This document shows positions 1 to 8,383 of a DNA stretch of 40,448 bases, in pieces. The notes under the pieces are model-generated. The model searched no databases and was not told the origin of the DNA. It saw only the letters and a program-made list of their open reading frames with translations. A program made the position numbers and the translations under genes. The DNA is from Vibrio sp. 99-70-13A1 (lineage in GTDB: Bacteria > Pseudomonadota > Gammaproteobacteria > Enterobacterales > Vibrionaceae). Each line of letters opens with the position of its first letter. The stretch's first letter is position 1. Location of the stretch: positions 1 to 40,448 of the forward strand of contig NZ_VTXD01000040.1 of the NCBI RefSeq assembly GCF_013114625.1, written 5' to 3'.

Positions 1-383
1 GAACATGTAATTCTAAAGCTATTACCATTCCAACAGAATGGTAATGAATTGACTGTGCCAAGATTAAGTAAACTTAATCTCGTATTGGTCACTCAGTTCA
101 TTGATACCATTTTGATTCCGAGGAATCTGTTTGCCTTTGCTTATAAAAGCGAAAACAAACTAGTGATATTCATCAACGAGTGCCCACACAGATTGATAGG
201 TTTAAATTGTTAAAGAGCTTTACTTTCAACACTTCAAGTTAATGAAGCCTCTCAAGTGGACGGTCATTCTAGCGAATCAAAACTCAGTGTCAAACACTTT
301 TTTGCTTTAATTATCTAGGCTTAATTTATTAAAAAATTAACCGCTATCGTTTCAGGAGACTGTTTAGTCTTGCCTGACAACGA
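1..383 (-). other. 5' leader of an rRNA operon (16S gene lies beyond the left edge)
   Basis: Read on the minus strand, 207-218 is GCTCTTTAACAA, the boxA antitermination element of rRNA leaders. It is followed by the conserved leader segment TGTGTGGGCACTCG (about 177-190). Closer to the expected 16S start are two strong hairpins: 61-80 (9-bp perfect arms, 2-nt loop) and 21-45 (10-bp perfect arms, 5-nt loop). These could take part in leader folding or processing. No rRNA sequence itself is inside the window. The same boxA block can also occur in rRNA spacers, but the promoter at 390-417 identifies this copy as the operon leader. No protein gene is seen in 1-515. Confidence 0.8.
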
Positions 384-389
384 GAGCGG

Positions 390-417
390 ATTATAGAGAC
401 TAATTTAGTGAGTTCAA
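390..417 (-). promoter_or_regulatory. rRNA operon promoter (P1-like, sigma70)
   Basis: On the minus strand a -35 TTGAAC (412-417) and a perfect -10 TATAAT (390-395) are separated by 16 bp. The bases after the -10 read CCGCTCTCG, a GC-rich discriminator typical of stringently controlled rRNA promoters. The upstream DNA (418-480) is AT-rich, as expected for an UP element. Transcription runs left, toward position 1, into a leader with a boxA sequence, so the 16S gene should start just outside the window. Confidence 0.85.
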
Positions 418-515
418 GGAAAAATTACGATTAGCCACTCACATGAACACAAAACAACCAAAGCGATAATATTTACATCACTTTGATTATTTTCTTAGCA
501 CGAAAAACATCACCA

Positions 516-3089
516 TTATTGATGAGCAACAATTTTGTCATTATTTACACGCAACTGGACTTTCTTATCTGGATCAACTTTGCCTGCTAAAATCGCTTTT
601 GCTAATGGGTTCTCTACACTTTGTTGTATTGCCCTTTTTAATGGACGAGCGCCATAAACAGGGTCAAAGCCGACTTGAGCAATAAGATCTAATGCTGGAG
701 TGGTTACTTCTAACTCATATCCATTATCTTCCATTCGCTTGCTAAGGTGCTGTAACTGGATCGACGCTATTGATTTAATATGTTCTTGCCCTAGCGGATG
801 GAAAACAACACTTTCATCAACACGGTTCAAAAACTCTGGTCTAAAGTGCTTCCCTACCACATCCATCACTTCATCTTTGATTCCCTGATAATCAAGTGAA
901 TAGAAGTTTTCTTGAATACGTGATGACCCTAAATTAGAAGTCATGATTACAACTGTATTACGAAAATCAACTGTTCTTCCTTGCCCATCAGTCAAACGAC
1001 CATCATCCAGAACTTGGAGTAATATATTAAAGACATCAGGGTGAGCTTTCTCTACTTCATCAAGTAAAATAACGGAATAAGGTTTTCTTCTAACAGCTTC
1101 AGTTAAGTATCCGCCCTCTTCATATCCTACATAACCAGGAGGAGCACCAACAAGCCGAGCAACAGAGTGCTTCTCCATAAACTCAGACATATCAATTCGA
1201 ACCATGGCATCATCGCTATCAAACATGAAATTTGCGAGCGTCTTACATAATTCCGTTTTCCCTACCCCTGTAGGACCTAAAAATAGAAAAGACCCAATAG
1301 GCTTATTTGGATCAGAGAGCCCAGCTCGACTACGGCGTATTGCATTAGAAACCACTTCAACCGCTTCAGCTTGACCAATTACTCTGTTATGCAGAACACC
1401 TTCCATCTTGAGAAGCTTTTCTTTTTCAGCCTCTAACATTTTTGAAACGGGTATACCGGTCTGCTTTGACAGTACATCGGCGATTTCAGCTTCTGTCACT
1501 TTATTACGTAGTAGTGTCATTTCTTGCATCTCAGCTTGCGTGGCGAGATCCAATTGCTTTTCTAATTCTGGAATGCGTCCATACTGAAGTTCAGACATAC
1601 GGTTTAAGTCACCCGCCCGACGGGCAAAGTCCATATCCATGCGAGACTGTTCTAATTCAGCTTTAATATGTTGTGTACCTGAAAGCGCTGCTTTTTCCGC
1701 ATTCCAAACTTCTTCTAGCTCTGCAAAATCACGCTCTTTATCTAGCAATTCATTTTGCAGTGTATTAAGACGCTTGTTACTTGCCTCATCATTCTCATTA
1801 GTTAAAGCTTGCTGCTCAATTTTGAGCTGAATAATTTTTCGCTCTAACTTATCTAAAGATTCAGGTTTCGAATCAATTTGCATACGGATACTTGAAGCCG
1901 CTTCATCAATAAGATCGATCGCTTTATCGGGCAACTGGCGGTCTGAAACATAACGATGGGATAAACTCGCAGCGGCGACAATAGCAGGATCAGTTATTTC
2001 TACATGATGATGAAGCTCATAACGTTCTTTTAGCCCACGAAGAATCGCAACCGTGTCTTCCACTGTTGGCTCATCAACGAGTACTTTCTGGAATCTACGC
2101 TCTAAAGCTGGATCTTTTTCGATATATTGACGGTATTCATCAAGAGTAGTCGCTCCTACACAATGAAGTTCGCCCCGAGCTAATGCTGGTTTAAGCATAT
2201 TTCCAGCATCCATAGAACCTTCACCTTTACCCGCACCAACCATGGTATGAAGTTCATCAATAAATAATATGACGTTGCCTTCTTCTTTAGAAAGCTCATT
2301 CAATACTGATTTGAGGCGCTCTTCAAATTCGCCTCGATATTTCGCACCCGCGACTAGTGATCCCATGTCTAAAGATAGAACACGTCGACCACGCAACCCC
2401 TCTGGTACTTCATTATTGATAATACGCTGTGCCAATCCTTCAACAATTGCCGTTTTACCTACACCTGGTTCACCAATGATGACAGGGTTGTTCTTGGTTC
2501 TGCGCTGCAGTACTTGAATGGTTCTACGGATTTCATCATCACGCCCAATAACCGGATCTAATTTCCCCTGCTCTGCACGTTCTGTTAAATCTATAGTGAA
2601 TTTTTCTAAAGCTTGTCGTCTGTCTTCAGCATTCGGGTCGTCCACCTTTTGTCCGCCTCGAATCTTTTCAATAGCTTGAGTCAACTTCGGTTCAGTTACC
2701 CCTAGCTCTTTTAACAAGTTACCTAAAGGTCCTCGATCTTCGATTGCTGCGAGTAGAAATACCTCAGAAGAAATGTACGTGTCCTGACGCTTTTGCGCCA
2801 CTTTGTCACACATATTGAAAAGTGTGCCCATAGCACTGGAAAGTTGGACATCACCGCCTATCCCGCTAACTTTAGGAACTCGGTCGAGCATCTCGCTCAA
2901 TTTCGAACGTAACTGAACAACATCAACATTTAGCATCGTCAATAATGGACGAATGGCACTGCTATCTTGATTTAATAGCGAAACCATTAAGTGTACAGGC
3001 TCGATATATTGATGATCACGACCAAGTGCGAGCGACTGTGCATCAGATATCGCAATTTGAAATTTACTTGTGAAACGATCGAGACGCAT
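516..3089 (-). CDS. clpB: ATP-dependent disaggregase ClpB
   Basis: ClpB is the cytosolic Hsp100 AAA+ hexamer that works with DnaK/DnaJ/GrpE to pull proteins out of heat-induced aggregates. The 857-residue product has the same length as the E. coli protein. Domains in order: Clp N-terminal repeats (about 1-145), first AAA+ module with Walker A GEPGVGKT near residue 206, the long coiled-coil middle domain (about 400-525) that separates ClpB from ClpA/ClpC, and second AAA+ module with Walker A GPTGVGKT near 605. The ClpP-docking IGL-type loop was not seen, as expected for a disaggregase. A sigma32-type promoter lies 47 bp upstream of the ATG, so the gene can be heat induced apart from pgeF. It ends close to the divergently organised rRNA promoter region; transcription of both runs leftward. 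Confidence 0.98.
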   Translation of the reverse strand: MRLDRFTSKFQIAISDAQSLALGRDHQYIEPVHLMVSLLNQDSSAIRPLLTMLNVDVVQLRSKLSEMLDRVPKVSGIGGDVQLSSAMGTLFNMCDKVAQKRQDTYISSEVFLLAAIEDRGPLGNLLKELGVTEPKLTQAIEKIRGGQKVDDPNAEDRRQALEKFTIDLTERAEQGKLDPVIGRDDEIRRTIQVLQRRTKNNPVIIGEPGVGKTAIVEGLAQRIINNEVPEGLRGRRVLSLDMGSLVAGAKYRGEFEERLKSVLNELSKEEGNVILFIDELHTMVGAGKGEGSMDAGNMLKPALARGELHCVGATTLDEYRQYIEKDPALERRFQKVLVDEPTVEDTVAILRGLKERYELHHHVEITDPAIVAAASLSHRYVSDRQLPDKAIDLIDEAASSIRMQIDSKPESLDKLERKIIQLKIEQQALTNENDEASNKRLNTLQNELLDKERDFAELEEVWNAEKAALSGTQHIKAELEQSRMDMDFARRAGDLNRMSELQYGRIPELEKQLDLATQAEMQEMTLLRNKVTEAEIADVLSKQTGIPVSKMLEAEKEKLLKMEGVLHNRVIGQAEAVEVVSNAIRRSRAGLSDPNKPIGSFLFLGPTGVGKTELCKTLANFMFDSDDAMVRIDMSEFMEKHSVARLVGAPPGYVGYEEGGYLTEAVRRKPYSVILLDEVEKAHPDVFNILLQVLDDGRLTDGQGRTVDFRNTVVIMTSNLGSSRIQENFYSLDYQGIKDEVMDVVGKHFRPEFLNRVDESVVFHPLGQEHIKSIASIQLQHLSKRMEDNGYELEVTTPALDLIAQVGFDPVYGARPLKRAIQQSVENPLAKAILAGKVDPDKKVQLRVNNDKIVAHQ

Positions 3090-3135
3090 TCCAACCTTCC
3101 TAACTCATTAAGATTATGTTTTCTTTATGGTTAGA

Positions 3136-3164
3136 AGATGGATACGGTAACGTGAATTTTCAAG
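3136..3164 (-). promoter_or_regulatory. Candidate sigma32 (heat-shock) promoter of clpB
   Basis: The minus strand reads CCCCCTTGAA with the core -35 CTTGAA at 3159-3164, a 15-bp spacer, and ATCCATCT at 3136-3143, which resembles the RpoH -10 consensus CCCCATnT (last bases CCATcT match). clpB is a classical RpoH target in enterobacteria. Position and gene identity both support the call; no transcript data are available. Confidence 0.7.
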
Positions 3165-3224
3165 GGGGGAGATAAAGATATGAGAGCGAACAAATCGAAA
3201 AGATATAGAGATTATATAGAAGCG

Positions 3225-3965
3225 TTACGTCATCCAGATGAATGTTGCTTGACGACCCGTTATTCCATCTCTTCTGTATGAATAAAATAAATCAGGATTT
3301 GAGTAAGTACAAAGATTTGAATCTGAGATTTCAGTGACCCCCACTAAGTTCAAACGCTGACGTGCTAATTGAGACATGTTCGCCAACCACTTGCCCTGTT
3401 CGGGCTTTGTTTGAAATGCAGCTTTCGCATTCGAGTCAAAATCAACAAAAGCTTGAACTACATCACTTCCTACTTCAAACACTGAAGAGCCAATAGCAGG
3501 ACCAAGCCAAGCCATAATTTCGCTTTGTGGATCATGTTCTCTAAATTTGGATATCGCATTTTCAATAATGCCACCAGCAAGACCACGCCAACCCGCATGA
3601 ACTGCCGCAACTTGAGTGCCGGAAGTATTCGTTAGCAATACAGGAAGACAATCGGCTGTCATTGCAGAGCATACAACACCAGGAGACATTGAAAATGCGC
3701 CATCTGCATCCAAAACATCTAAAGTAGGCTTCACCACTTCAACTACATTGGTAGAGTGAGTTTGATTTAACCAGACGGGAGCACTAGGCATGCCTTCTTG
3801 GTATTGAAGATATTTTCGATTCTTCTGAACTAAACTAATGTCATCCCCAACATGAGTACCGAGGTTTAACCCTCGATATTCATCTTTTGAAAAACCACCC
3901 ACTCTTGTCGAAGAAATTGCTTTGACATTTGAAGGCGAATTCCAGTTAGGGATGATTATTGACAT
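3225..3965 (-). CDS. pgeF: Peptidoglycan editing factor PgeF (YfiH/LACC1 family)
   Basis: This 246-residue protein belongs to the YfiH/DUF152 family, once annotated as polyphenol oxidase or laccase-domain protein. In E. coli it has been linked to removal of wrongly built muropeptides (PgeF), and relatives have purine nucleoside phosphorylase activity. The conserved metal-site signatures are visible: LNQTHSTNVVEV near residue 65-75, MTADCLPVLL near 102-111, and AAVHAGWRGLAGG near 118-130, giving the His/Cys/His set. The ATG follows the rluD stop by only 2 bp, so the two genes are translationally close and almost certainly cotranscribed (rluD-pgeF, then clpB). The biochemical role remains debated; the family assignment is firm. 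Confidence 0.93.
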   Translation of the reverse strand: MSIIIPNWNSPSNVKAISSTRVGGFSKDEYRGLNLGTHVGDDISLVQKNRKYLQYQEGMPSAPVWLNQTHSTNVVEVVKPTLDVLDADGAFSMSPGVVCSAMTADCLPVLLTNTSGTQVAAVHAGWRGLAGGIIENAISKFREHDPQSEIMAWLGPAIGSSVFEVGSDVVQAFVDFDSNAKAAFQTKPEQGKWLANMSQLARQRLNLVGVTEISDSNLCTYSNPDLFYSYRRDGITGRQATFIWMT

Positions 3966-3967
3966 GA

Positions 3968-4942
3968 TTAGATGTCGTCTTCGTGATTTTCGCGAGCATC
4001 AACACGTAATGCTTCTGCCATCACAACCATGTCATTTGGAATAGGTGCGTGGAACTCAACTTCTTCACCCGTAATAGGGTGAACAAATTTAAGCATTACA
4101 GCATGCAGTGCTTGGCGATCAAAAGAACGAATCATTGTCGTCAGCTCTTCAGATGCACCTTTAGGAATACGTGCACGACCACCGTACGCAATATCACCTA
4201 ACAGCGGGTGCTGAAGGTATGACATGTGAACACGGATTTGGTGAGTACGACCTGTTTCTAGACGCAAACGAATACGAGTATGTTCGCGGAAGTGCTCCGC
4301 AACACGGTAGTGAGTTACCGCAGGCTTACCCAATTCATTAACGTCCATTAACGTACGCTTAGTTGCATGACGGCTAATGCCTTTCTCAACAACACCACCC
4401 GCAGTCATTTTGCCAATTGCAATTGCTTCATATTCACGAGTAATACGACGTTTAGCAAGAGCACGCACAAGACGAGTTTGAGCTGGAACCGTTTTAGCCA
4501 CAACCATAAGACCTGTTGTGTCTTTATCAAGACGGTGCACAATACCCGCACGAGGTACTTCAGCAATCTGAGGGTAATGGAAAAGCAATGCGTTAAGTAT
4601 GGTTCCATCCGGCGTACCTGCGCCTGGGTGTACAACCAGATCGCGAGGTTTATTGATAACCAATAAATCATCATCTTCATAGACGATGTTTAACGGAATA
4701 TCTTGTGCTTCCCAGCGCTCTTCATCTGCAAGCTCCGCTTGTAAGATGATCGCTTCACCGCCCAAAACTATGGTGCGCGGTTTAGTGATAACTTCGCCAT
4801 CCACTTGGATTTTGCCGTCAAGAAGCCACTCTTTAATACGAGAGCGAGAAAAATCGGTAAATAGTTCAGCGACAGCTTGGTCTAAACGTTGACCTAACTG
4901 GCTGCTTTTTACTGTGTCTGTTAATGTTATCTGCTGAGCCAT
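3968..4942 (-). CDS. rluD: 23S rRNA pseudouridine synthase RluD
   Basis: RluD converts U1911, U1915 and U1917 (E. coli numbering) in helix 69 of 23S rRNA to pseudouridine. The 324-residue product has an N-terminal S4 RNA-binding domain (about 18-80) and a RluA-type catalytic domain. The catalytic Asp lies in GIVHRLDKDTTGL as D139, the same position as in the E. coli enzyme. The later block GRTHQIRVH is also conserved. It heads a minus-strand unit with pgeF 2 bp downstream and diverges from bamD, an arrangement shared by many gammaproteobacteria. Neighbour raiA is also a ribosome factor. Confidence 0.97.
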   Translation of the reverse strand: MAQQITLTDTVKSSQLGQRLDQAVAELFTDFSRSRIKEWLLDGKIQVDGEVITKPRTIVLGGEAIILQAELADEERWEAQDIPLNIVYEDDDLLVINKPRDLVVHPGAGTPDGTILNALLFHYPQIAEVPRAGIVHRLDKDTTGLMVVAKTVPAQTRLVRALAKRRITREYEAIAIGKMTAGGVVEKGISRHATKRTLMDVNELGKPAVTHYRVAEHFREHTRIRLRLETGRTHQIRVHMSYLQHPLLGDIAYGGRARIPKGASEELTTMIRSFDRQALHAVMLKFVHPITGEEVEFHAPIPNDMVVMAEALRVDARENHEDDI

Positions 4943-4944
4943 AT

Positions 4945-4972
4945 CGAACTTTTTTAAAAACCGTGAGACTAA
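4945..4972 (+). promoter_or_regulatory. Candidate sigmaE (RpoE) promoter upstream of bamD
   Basis: CGAACTT (4945-4951), a 15-bp spacer, then GACTAA (4967-4972). The RpoE consensus is GGAACTT-N15/16-GTCTAA, so there is one mismatch in each element. The predicted start (about 4979) lies some 100 bp before the bamD ATG. In E. coli bamD (yfiO) belongs to the sigmaE envelope-stress regulon, which makes the match plausible. It also sits directly in front of the divergent rluD start, where AT-rich sequence could produce a chance match. Confidence 0.5.
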
Positions 4973-5080
4973 TACCCATTAGTATGGATAAAATAGAATA
5001 ATTGCATCATTGTATCTGTTACTGGTTAGAAAGTAACGGAAGCTTACGAAATATTTAAATTCAAGGAATCGACCCCGGAC

Positions 5081-5806
5081 ATGAAACACTTTACTTTATC
5101 GGGCCTATTGGCATTAACATTGTTAGTTGGCTGTTCAAGTAGCAACGAAATAGTTCCTGATGTTCCACCATCGGTTCTCTATTCAGAAGCTCGAGTTTCT
5201 CTGCAAAGTGGCAGCTGGCTAACTGCAATTGAAAAATTAGAAGCACTAGACTCTCGCTACCCTTTCGGTGCTTATTCTGAACAAGTGCAGCTCGACCTGA
5301 TCTACGCCTACTATAAAAATGATGACCTTGCGTTAGGCTTGGCAACCATTTCTCGATTTTTACGCCTAAATCCAACTCATGAAAAACAAGACTGGGTACT
5401 GTACATGCGCGGGCTAACGCATATGGCTCAAGACCGAAACTTTATGCATGATCTATTCAACATAGACCGTAGTGACCGAGATCCAGAGCCAGTAAAACTT
5501 GCTTTTGCTGATTTTAAAAAGTTACTCGAGCGCTTCCCATTAAGCCCATATGCTGAAGATTCACAAAAACGTATGTTTGCATTAAAGAACCGTTTAGCCG
5601 AATACGATTTAGCTACAGCTGATTTTTACCTGCGCCGTGAAGCATGGATTGCAGCAATTAACCGCAGCCAAGAACTACAAAAAACGTACCCAGATACTAT
5701 CGCAGCAAGAAAATCATTAGATATTCAATTGGAAGCTTACCGCCAATTAAAACTAGATGATGCGGCAAAAAGAACAGAACAACTTATCGAGCTAAACCCT
5801 TTATAA
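5081..5806 (+). CDS. bamD: Outer membrane assembly lipoprotein BamD
   Basis: BamD is the essential lipoprotein of the BAM complex that inserts beta-barrel proteins into the outer membrane. The 241-residue product begins with a lipoprotein signal peptide whose lipobox ends at C18 (LVGC followed by SSSN; Ser at +2 fits outer-membrane sorting). The rest is alpha-helical TPR repeat sequence (about 30-235), for example the segment around AIEKLEALDSRYPFG, matching the YfiO/ComL family. Length is close to the E. coli 245 residues. A purine-rich AAGGA lies rather far (13 nt) from the ATG. It stands alone between the divergent rluD and its own terminator at 5839-5865. Confidence 0.97.
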   Translation: MKHFTLSGLLALTLLVGCSSSNEIVPDVPPSVLYSEARVSLQSGSWLTAIEKLEALDSRYPFGAYSEQVQLDLIYAYYKNDDLALGLATISRFLRLNPTHEKQDWVLYMRGLTHMAQDRNFMHDLFNIDRSDRDPEPVKLAFADFKKLLERFPLSPYAEDSQKRMFALKNRLAEYDLATADFYLRREAWIAAINRSQELQKTYPDTIAARKSLDIQLEAYRQLKLDDAAKRTEQLIELNPL

Positions 5807-5838
5807 GCTAAGTATGTAAGTACATCTAAGCCACTCTA

Positions 5839-5865
5839 AACGCACTATTTATAGTGCGTTTTTTT
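5839..5865 (+). terminator. Rho-independent terminator after bamD
   Basis: A 10-bp perfect stem (5839-5848 with 5851-5860, core CGCACTAT) is followed by a run of T through 5865. The A residues before the 5' arm are few, so it works mainly for the plus strand. Confidence 0.9.
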
Positions 5866-5956
5866 CATCCAAAACAAACGCAAACTTGATGAATCGCATT
5901 GTAAACGGTATCTTTAATGAATAACTATTAACATAACATCAACATGGAGTGTGGAT

Positions 5957-7396
5957 GTGAGCAGGTTGATATTACTCATTTTAATTGTCGGGTTTACTCC
6001 GCTTTTAAATGCATTAGAGCTATCCCCATTAAGTAATGCACCTTATGTGGGAGACTTAGATGAGCTAAAGAAAAAAGGTACGGTAAGAGTCCTTGTCTCT
6101 GCTGATCTTGGTTTTTACTTCATAGAAGATGGGAAGCCTAAAGGCATTGTTGCTGAAATGCTTTACCACTTTGAAAAAAGTTTAAAGAAGAAGAACCCCT
6201 ACCTAAATGTGCAGATCATTCCTGTACAACGTGATGATTTACTTCCTTCATTAAAATCTGGTTATGGTGATGTAGCCGTAGCTAACCTGACCATTACCGA
6301 CAAACGATTGAAAGTGATCGACTTTGCTAATCCAATGATCAGCAACAGCAAAGAACTGATCATTACAAATCTAGATACTGAAAGCTTCACTTCAATAGAA
6401 CAATTAAGTGGACGAGAGGTTTGGGTAAGAGCGAGCTCTAGCTACTTTGAGAGTATCCAAATAGTTAATGAAGAGCTGAACGAGCAGGATTTACCTCCCG
6501 TTCACGTTCACTTTGTTGAAGAATCCCTTCAAGATTACGAATTAATTGAACTGGTTAATCAAGGTTATATAGAAAGCACAATCCTAGATAGTCACAAAGC
6601 TAGGCTCTGGCTGAATGTGATGGATAATATTCAAATACATGAATCGCTGCCTTTGCGTGAAAATAGCAAAATAGCTTGGGCTTTAAGGAAGAATAGCCCG
6701 CAGTTAAAAAAAGAAATTAACCAATACGTAAAAACAGCTCGCTCAGGCACCTTACTGGGAAATGTGATTTACCAAAAATATATTGATAATACACGCTGGC
6801 TAAGCCGAGTGCTTAACCCCAAAAAAGTGGACCGAGTTGCGAATTTATCTGAAGTATTCCAAAAGTATTCAAATAGATATGAATTCGACCCTTTAATGAT
6901 GTCAGCTCAAGGCTTTCAAGAATCCGGGCTAGATCAAAGCCGTGTATCTCATAAGGGAGCTATCGGTGTTATGCAAGTTTTACCAAGCACCGCGAGAGAT
7001 AAAAACGTTAACATTCCCAATATACATAAGGTCGACAATAATATTCATGCTGGCATCAAGTACATGCGCTTTATCAAAGACCGATATTTTAACGATGAAG
7101 CTATCAGCCCTGATGATCAAATATATTTTACATTAGCTGCCTACAACGCTGGTCCAGCTAAAATTAGAAAAATGAGAAGCCTTGCAAAGAAAAAGGGATA
7201 CGACCCAAATGTGTGGTTTAAAAATGTTGAGATCATCACACGAAAATACGTCAGTAAAGAACCCGTAACTTATGTCACAAACATCAACCGTTACTATGTG
7301 ATTTACAAACAACTCGAAGCTATACAAGCGATAAAGGGTGCAGGCAATGCTAAGTTACTAAAAAATAACATAAGCATTAATAGCGACCTACCTTAG
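5957..7396 (+). CDS. MltF-type membrane-bound lytic murein transglycosylase
   Basis: The protein joins a family 3 solute-binding domain (about 35-270; opening YVGDLDELKKKGTVRVLVS) to a C-terminal SLT transglycosylase domain (about 300-420), the architecture of MltF. The catalytic Glu is in GFQESGLD (E322 counted from GTG 5957), followed by GAIGVMQVLPSTA and the late AAYNAGPAKI motif. An N-terminal hydrophobic stretch is a signal peptide. No clear lipobox Cys is present, so it may be periplasmic or membrane anchored. Start: GGAG at 5946-5949 is 7 nt before GTG 5957 but only 1 nt before GTG 5951, so 5957 is favoured. MltF paralogues are common in vibrios; whether this is the orthologue of E. 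coli mltF cannot be told from sequence alone, so no symbol is given. Confidence 0.9.
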   Translation: MSRLILLILIVGFTPLLNALELSPLSNAPYVGDLDELKKKGTVRVLVSADLGFYFIEDGKPKGIVAEMLYHFEKSLKKKNPYLNVQIIPVQRDDLLPSLKSGYGDVAVANLTITDKRLKVIDFANPMISNSKELIITNLDTESFTSIEQLSGREVWVRASSSYFESIQIVNEELNEQDLPPVHVHFVEESLQDYELIELVNQGYIESTILDSHKARLWLNVMDNIQIHESLPLRENSKIAWALRKNSPQLKKEINQYVKTARSGTLLGNVIYQKYIDNTRWLSRVLNPKKVDRVANLSEVFQKYSNRYEFDPLMMSAQGFQESGLDQSRVSHKGAIGVMQVLPSTARDKNVNIPNIHKVDNNIHAGIKYMRFIKDRYFNDEAISPDDQIYFTLAAYNAGPAKIRKMRSLAKKKGYDPNVWFKNVEIITRKYVSKEPVTYVTNINRYYVIYKQLEAIQAIKGAGNAKLLKNNISINSDLP

Positions 7397-7473
7397 TGTT
7401 CTTCCAAGCTTTACGATAAGTTGGAGAGTAAAGCTAGTTACCTGATTAACAGACACATACATATTCGAAATCA

Positions 7474-7527
7474 AAAAAGCCGCTTAAAATACTTTTAGCT
7501 AGAAAGAGAAAGTTTAAGCGGCTTTTT
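7474..7527. terminator. Bidirectional-type terminator hairpin after the MltF-like gene
   Basis: The arms 7474-7488 and 7513-7527 are perfectly complementary over 15 bp (core AGCCGCTTAAA), ending in T5 on the plus strand and in T5 on the minus strand. The 24-nt loop is long but contains further short complementarity. It ends the transglycosylase transcript. Confidence 0.85.
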
Positions 7528-7890
7528 ATTGAATTCTGCATTCATTGATATTGATCAGTTAGCAGTATTTGATAAAACTTCGTTCCATCAAAATATCTAT
7601 CCTATTAAACGTCCTCAAACGAATGGTGGTTATTTAACCGCTCATTTTTCAAAGCTGTAAAACTCCCCTAAAAACAGCAATAATTTTTAGCGGAACCTTG
7701 CCTCCAATTTAGACTTTTCGTCATTGATAACAAGCAGTTTTATTATTTTAAGAACAAAGATTTGCGTAAGATCACATTTGATTTTAATAATAATACCGCA
7801 CACCACAAAGGTGATCTTAATCACGTTTTTTATTCCTTGAAACAGTAATCTGAAGTTAACCCATGAGGGATACCACAGAGGAAAGAATCT
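7528..7890 (+). other. Intergenic region upstream of raiA
   Basis: No convincing gene is seen here. The stretch contains a small near-palindrome around GGTTATTTAACC (about 7627-7638), a CRP half-site in inverted orientation (AGATCACATTT, 7769-7779), a full CRP-like site (7807-7828) and the raiA ribosome binding site GAGGAAAG just before the ATG. An ORF on the minus strand across this region overlaps raiA and shows no family features. Confidence 0.5.
7807..7828 (+). promoter_or_regulatory. CRP-cAMP binding site upstream of raiA
   Basis: The 22-bp segment matches the CRP consensus AAATGTGATCTAGATCACATTT at 18 of 22 positions, with GGTGATC and TCACG as the half-site cores. Its centre is about 73 bp before the raiA ATG. 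raiA is CRP-activated in E. coli, which agrees with this location. A half-site 7769-7779 may add to it. Confidence 0.7.
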
Positions 7891-8226
7891 ATGAAAATGA
7901 ATATCACTGGTAAGAATATTGACATCACCTCTGCAATCCGTGAGCACATTGAAAGTAAATTTAAAAAGCTTGATAAATGGCAAATTGACATCATTGGATG
8001 CCAAGCAAGCTTTAGCGAAGAACCAAATAAGAAAAAGAAATTTGAAGCTGTTCTGACAGTACCAAAAGGAAAACTGGTTGCGTCATCTATTCATGATGAC
8101 CTATACGTAGCAATCAACGAAGTTGAACAAAAACTAGAGCGTCAACTTAATAAGCTTATCCATAAACCGGAAGCTCGCCGTTCAGAAAAACCTGAAATAG
8201 AAGAGTTCGAAGCCGAAGCTGAATAA
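7891..8226 (+). CDS. raiA: Ribosome-associated inhibitor RaiA (YfiA/HPF family)
   Basis: RaiA binds the 30S decoding centre in stationary phase or cold and blocks translation by inactive 70S monosomes. The 111-residue product is a single S30AE/HPF domain (opening MNITGKNIDITSAIREHIE) with an acidic C-terminal tail (about 98-111). The tail and length fit RaiA (113 residues in E. coli) rather than short HPF (95). GAGGAAAG lies at good distance before the ATG. A CRP site upstream suggests carbon-status control. The gene is monocistronic, closed by a terminator at 8247-8274, and lies next to pheA exactly as in E. coli. Confidence 0.95.
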   Translation: MKMNITGKNIDITSAIREHIESKFKKLDKWQIDIIGCQASFSEEPNKKKKFEAVLTVPKGKLVASSIHDDLYVAINEVEQKLERQLNKLIHKPEARRSEKPEIEEFEAEAE

Positions 8227-8246
8227 AGGAAATGAGAAGATTCGAG

Positions 8247-8274
8247 AATAGCGCCTCTACGGCGCTATTTTTTT
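8247..8274 (+). terminator. Rho-independent terminator after raiA
   Basis: Stem AATAGCGCC (8247-8255) pairs with GGCGCTATT (8261-8269) around a 5-nt loop, followed by T5. The pheA promoter -35 begins only 3 bp further on. Confidence 0.92.
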
Positions 8275-8276
8275 GC

Positions 8277-8305
8277 TTGACGCTCGAACAACGCTTGCTT
8301 ATTGT
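8277..8305 (+). promoter_or_regulatory. sigma70 promoter of pheL-pheA
   Basis: TTGACG (8277-8282), 17-bp spacer, TATTGT (8300-8305). Each hexamer differs by one or two bases from consensus. The predicted start near 8312 is some 25 nt before the leader peptide ATG, a good fit for an attenuated operon. Confidence 0.8.
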
Positions 8306-8335
8306 GGGTAAACACTCATAAAAAAATCACATTTT

Positions 8336-8383
8336 ATGCATAACCAACACCTGTTTATTTTTGACTTCTTTTTTCTTCCGTAA
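8336..8383 (+). CDS. pheL: pheA leader peptide (PheL), 15 residues, Phe-rich
   Basis: The ORF encodes MHNQHLFIFDFFFLP, with 5 Phe in 15 residues, three of them consecutive. It sits between the pheA promoter and a terminator hairpin, just like E. coli pheL. Ribosome stalling at the Phe codons (8354-8374) when charged tRNA-Phe is scarce would expose 8387-8393 and prevent termination. No strong Shine-Dalgarno sequence is visible before the ATG, but no other in-frame start is available after the stop at 8309. Confidence 0.9.
   Translation: MHNQHLFIFDFFFLP

Noticed and set aside
7687..8004. Minus-strand ORF of 105 codons across the raiA promoter and start
   Set aside because: It overlaps raiA and its CRP site, has no recognisable domain and no good ribosome binding site.
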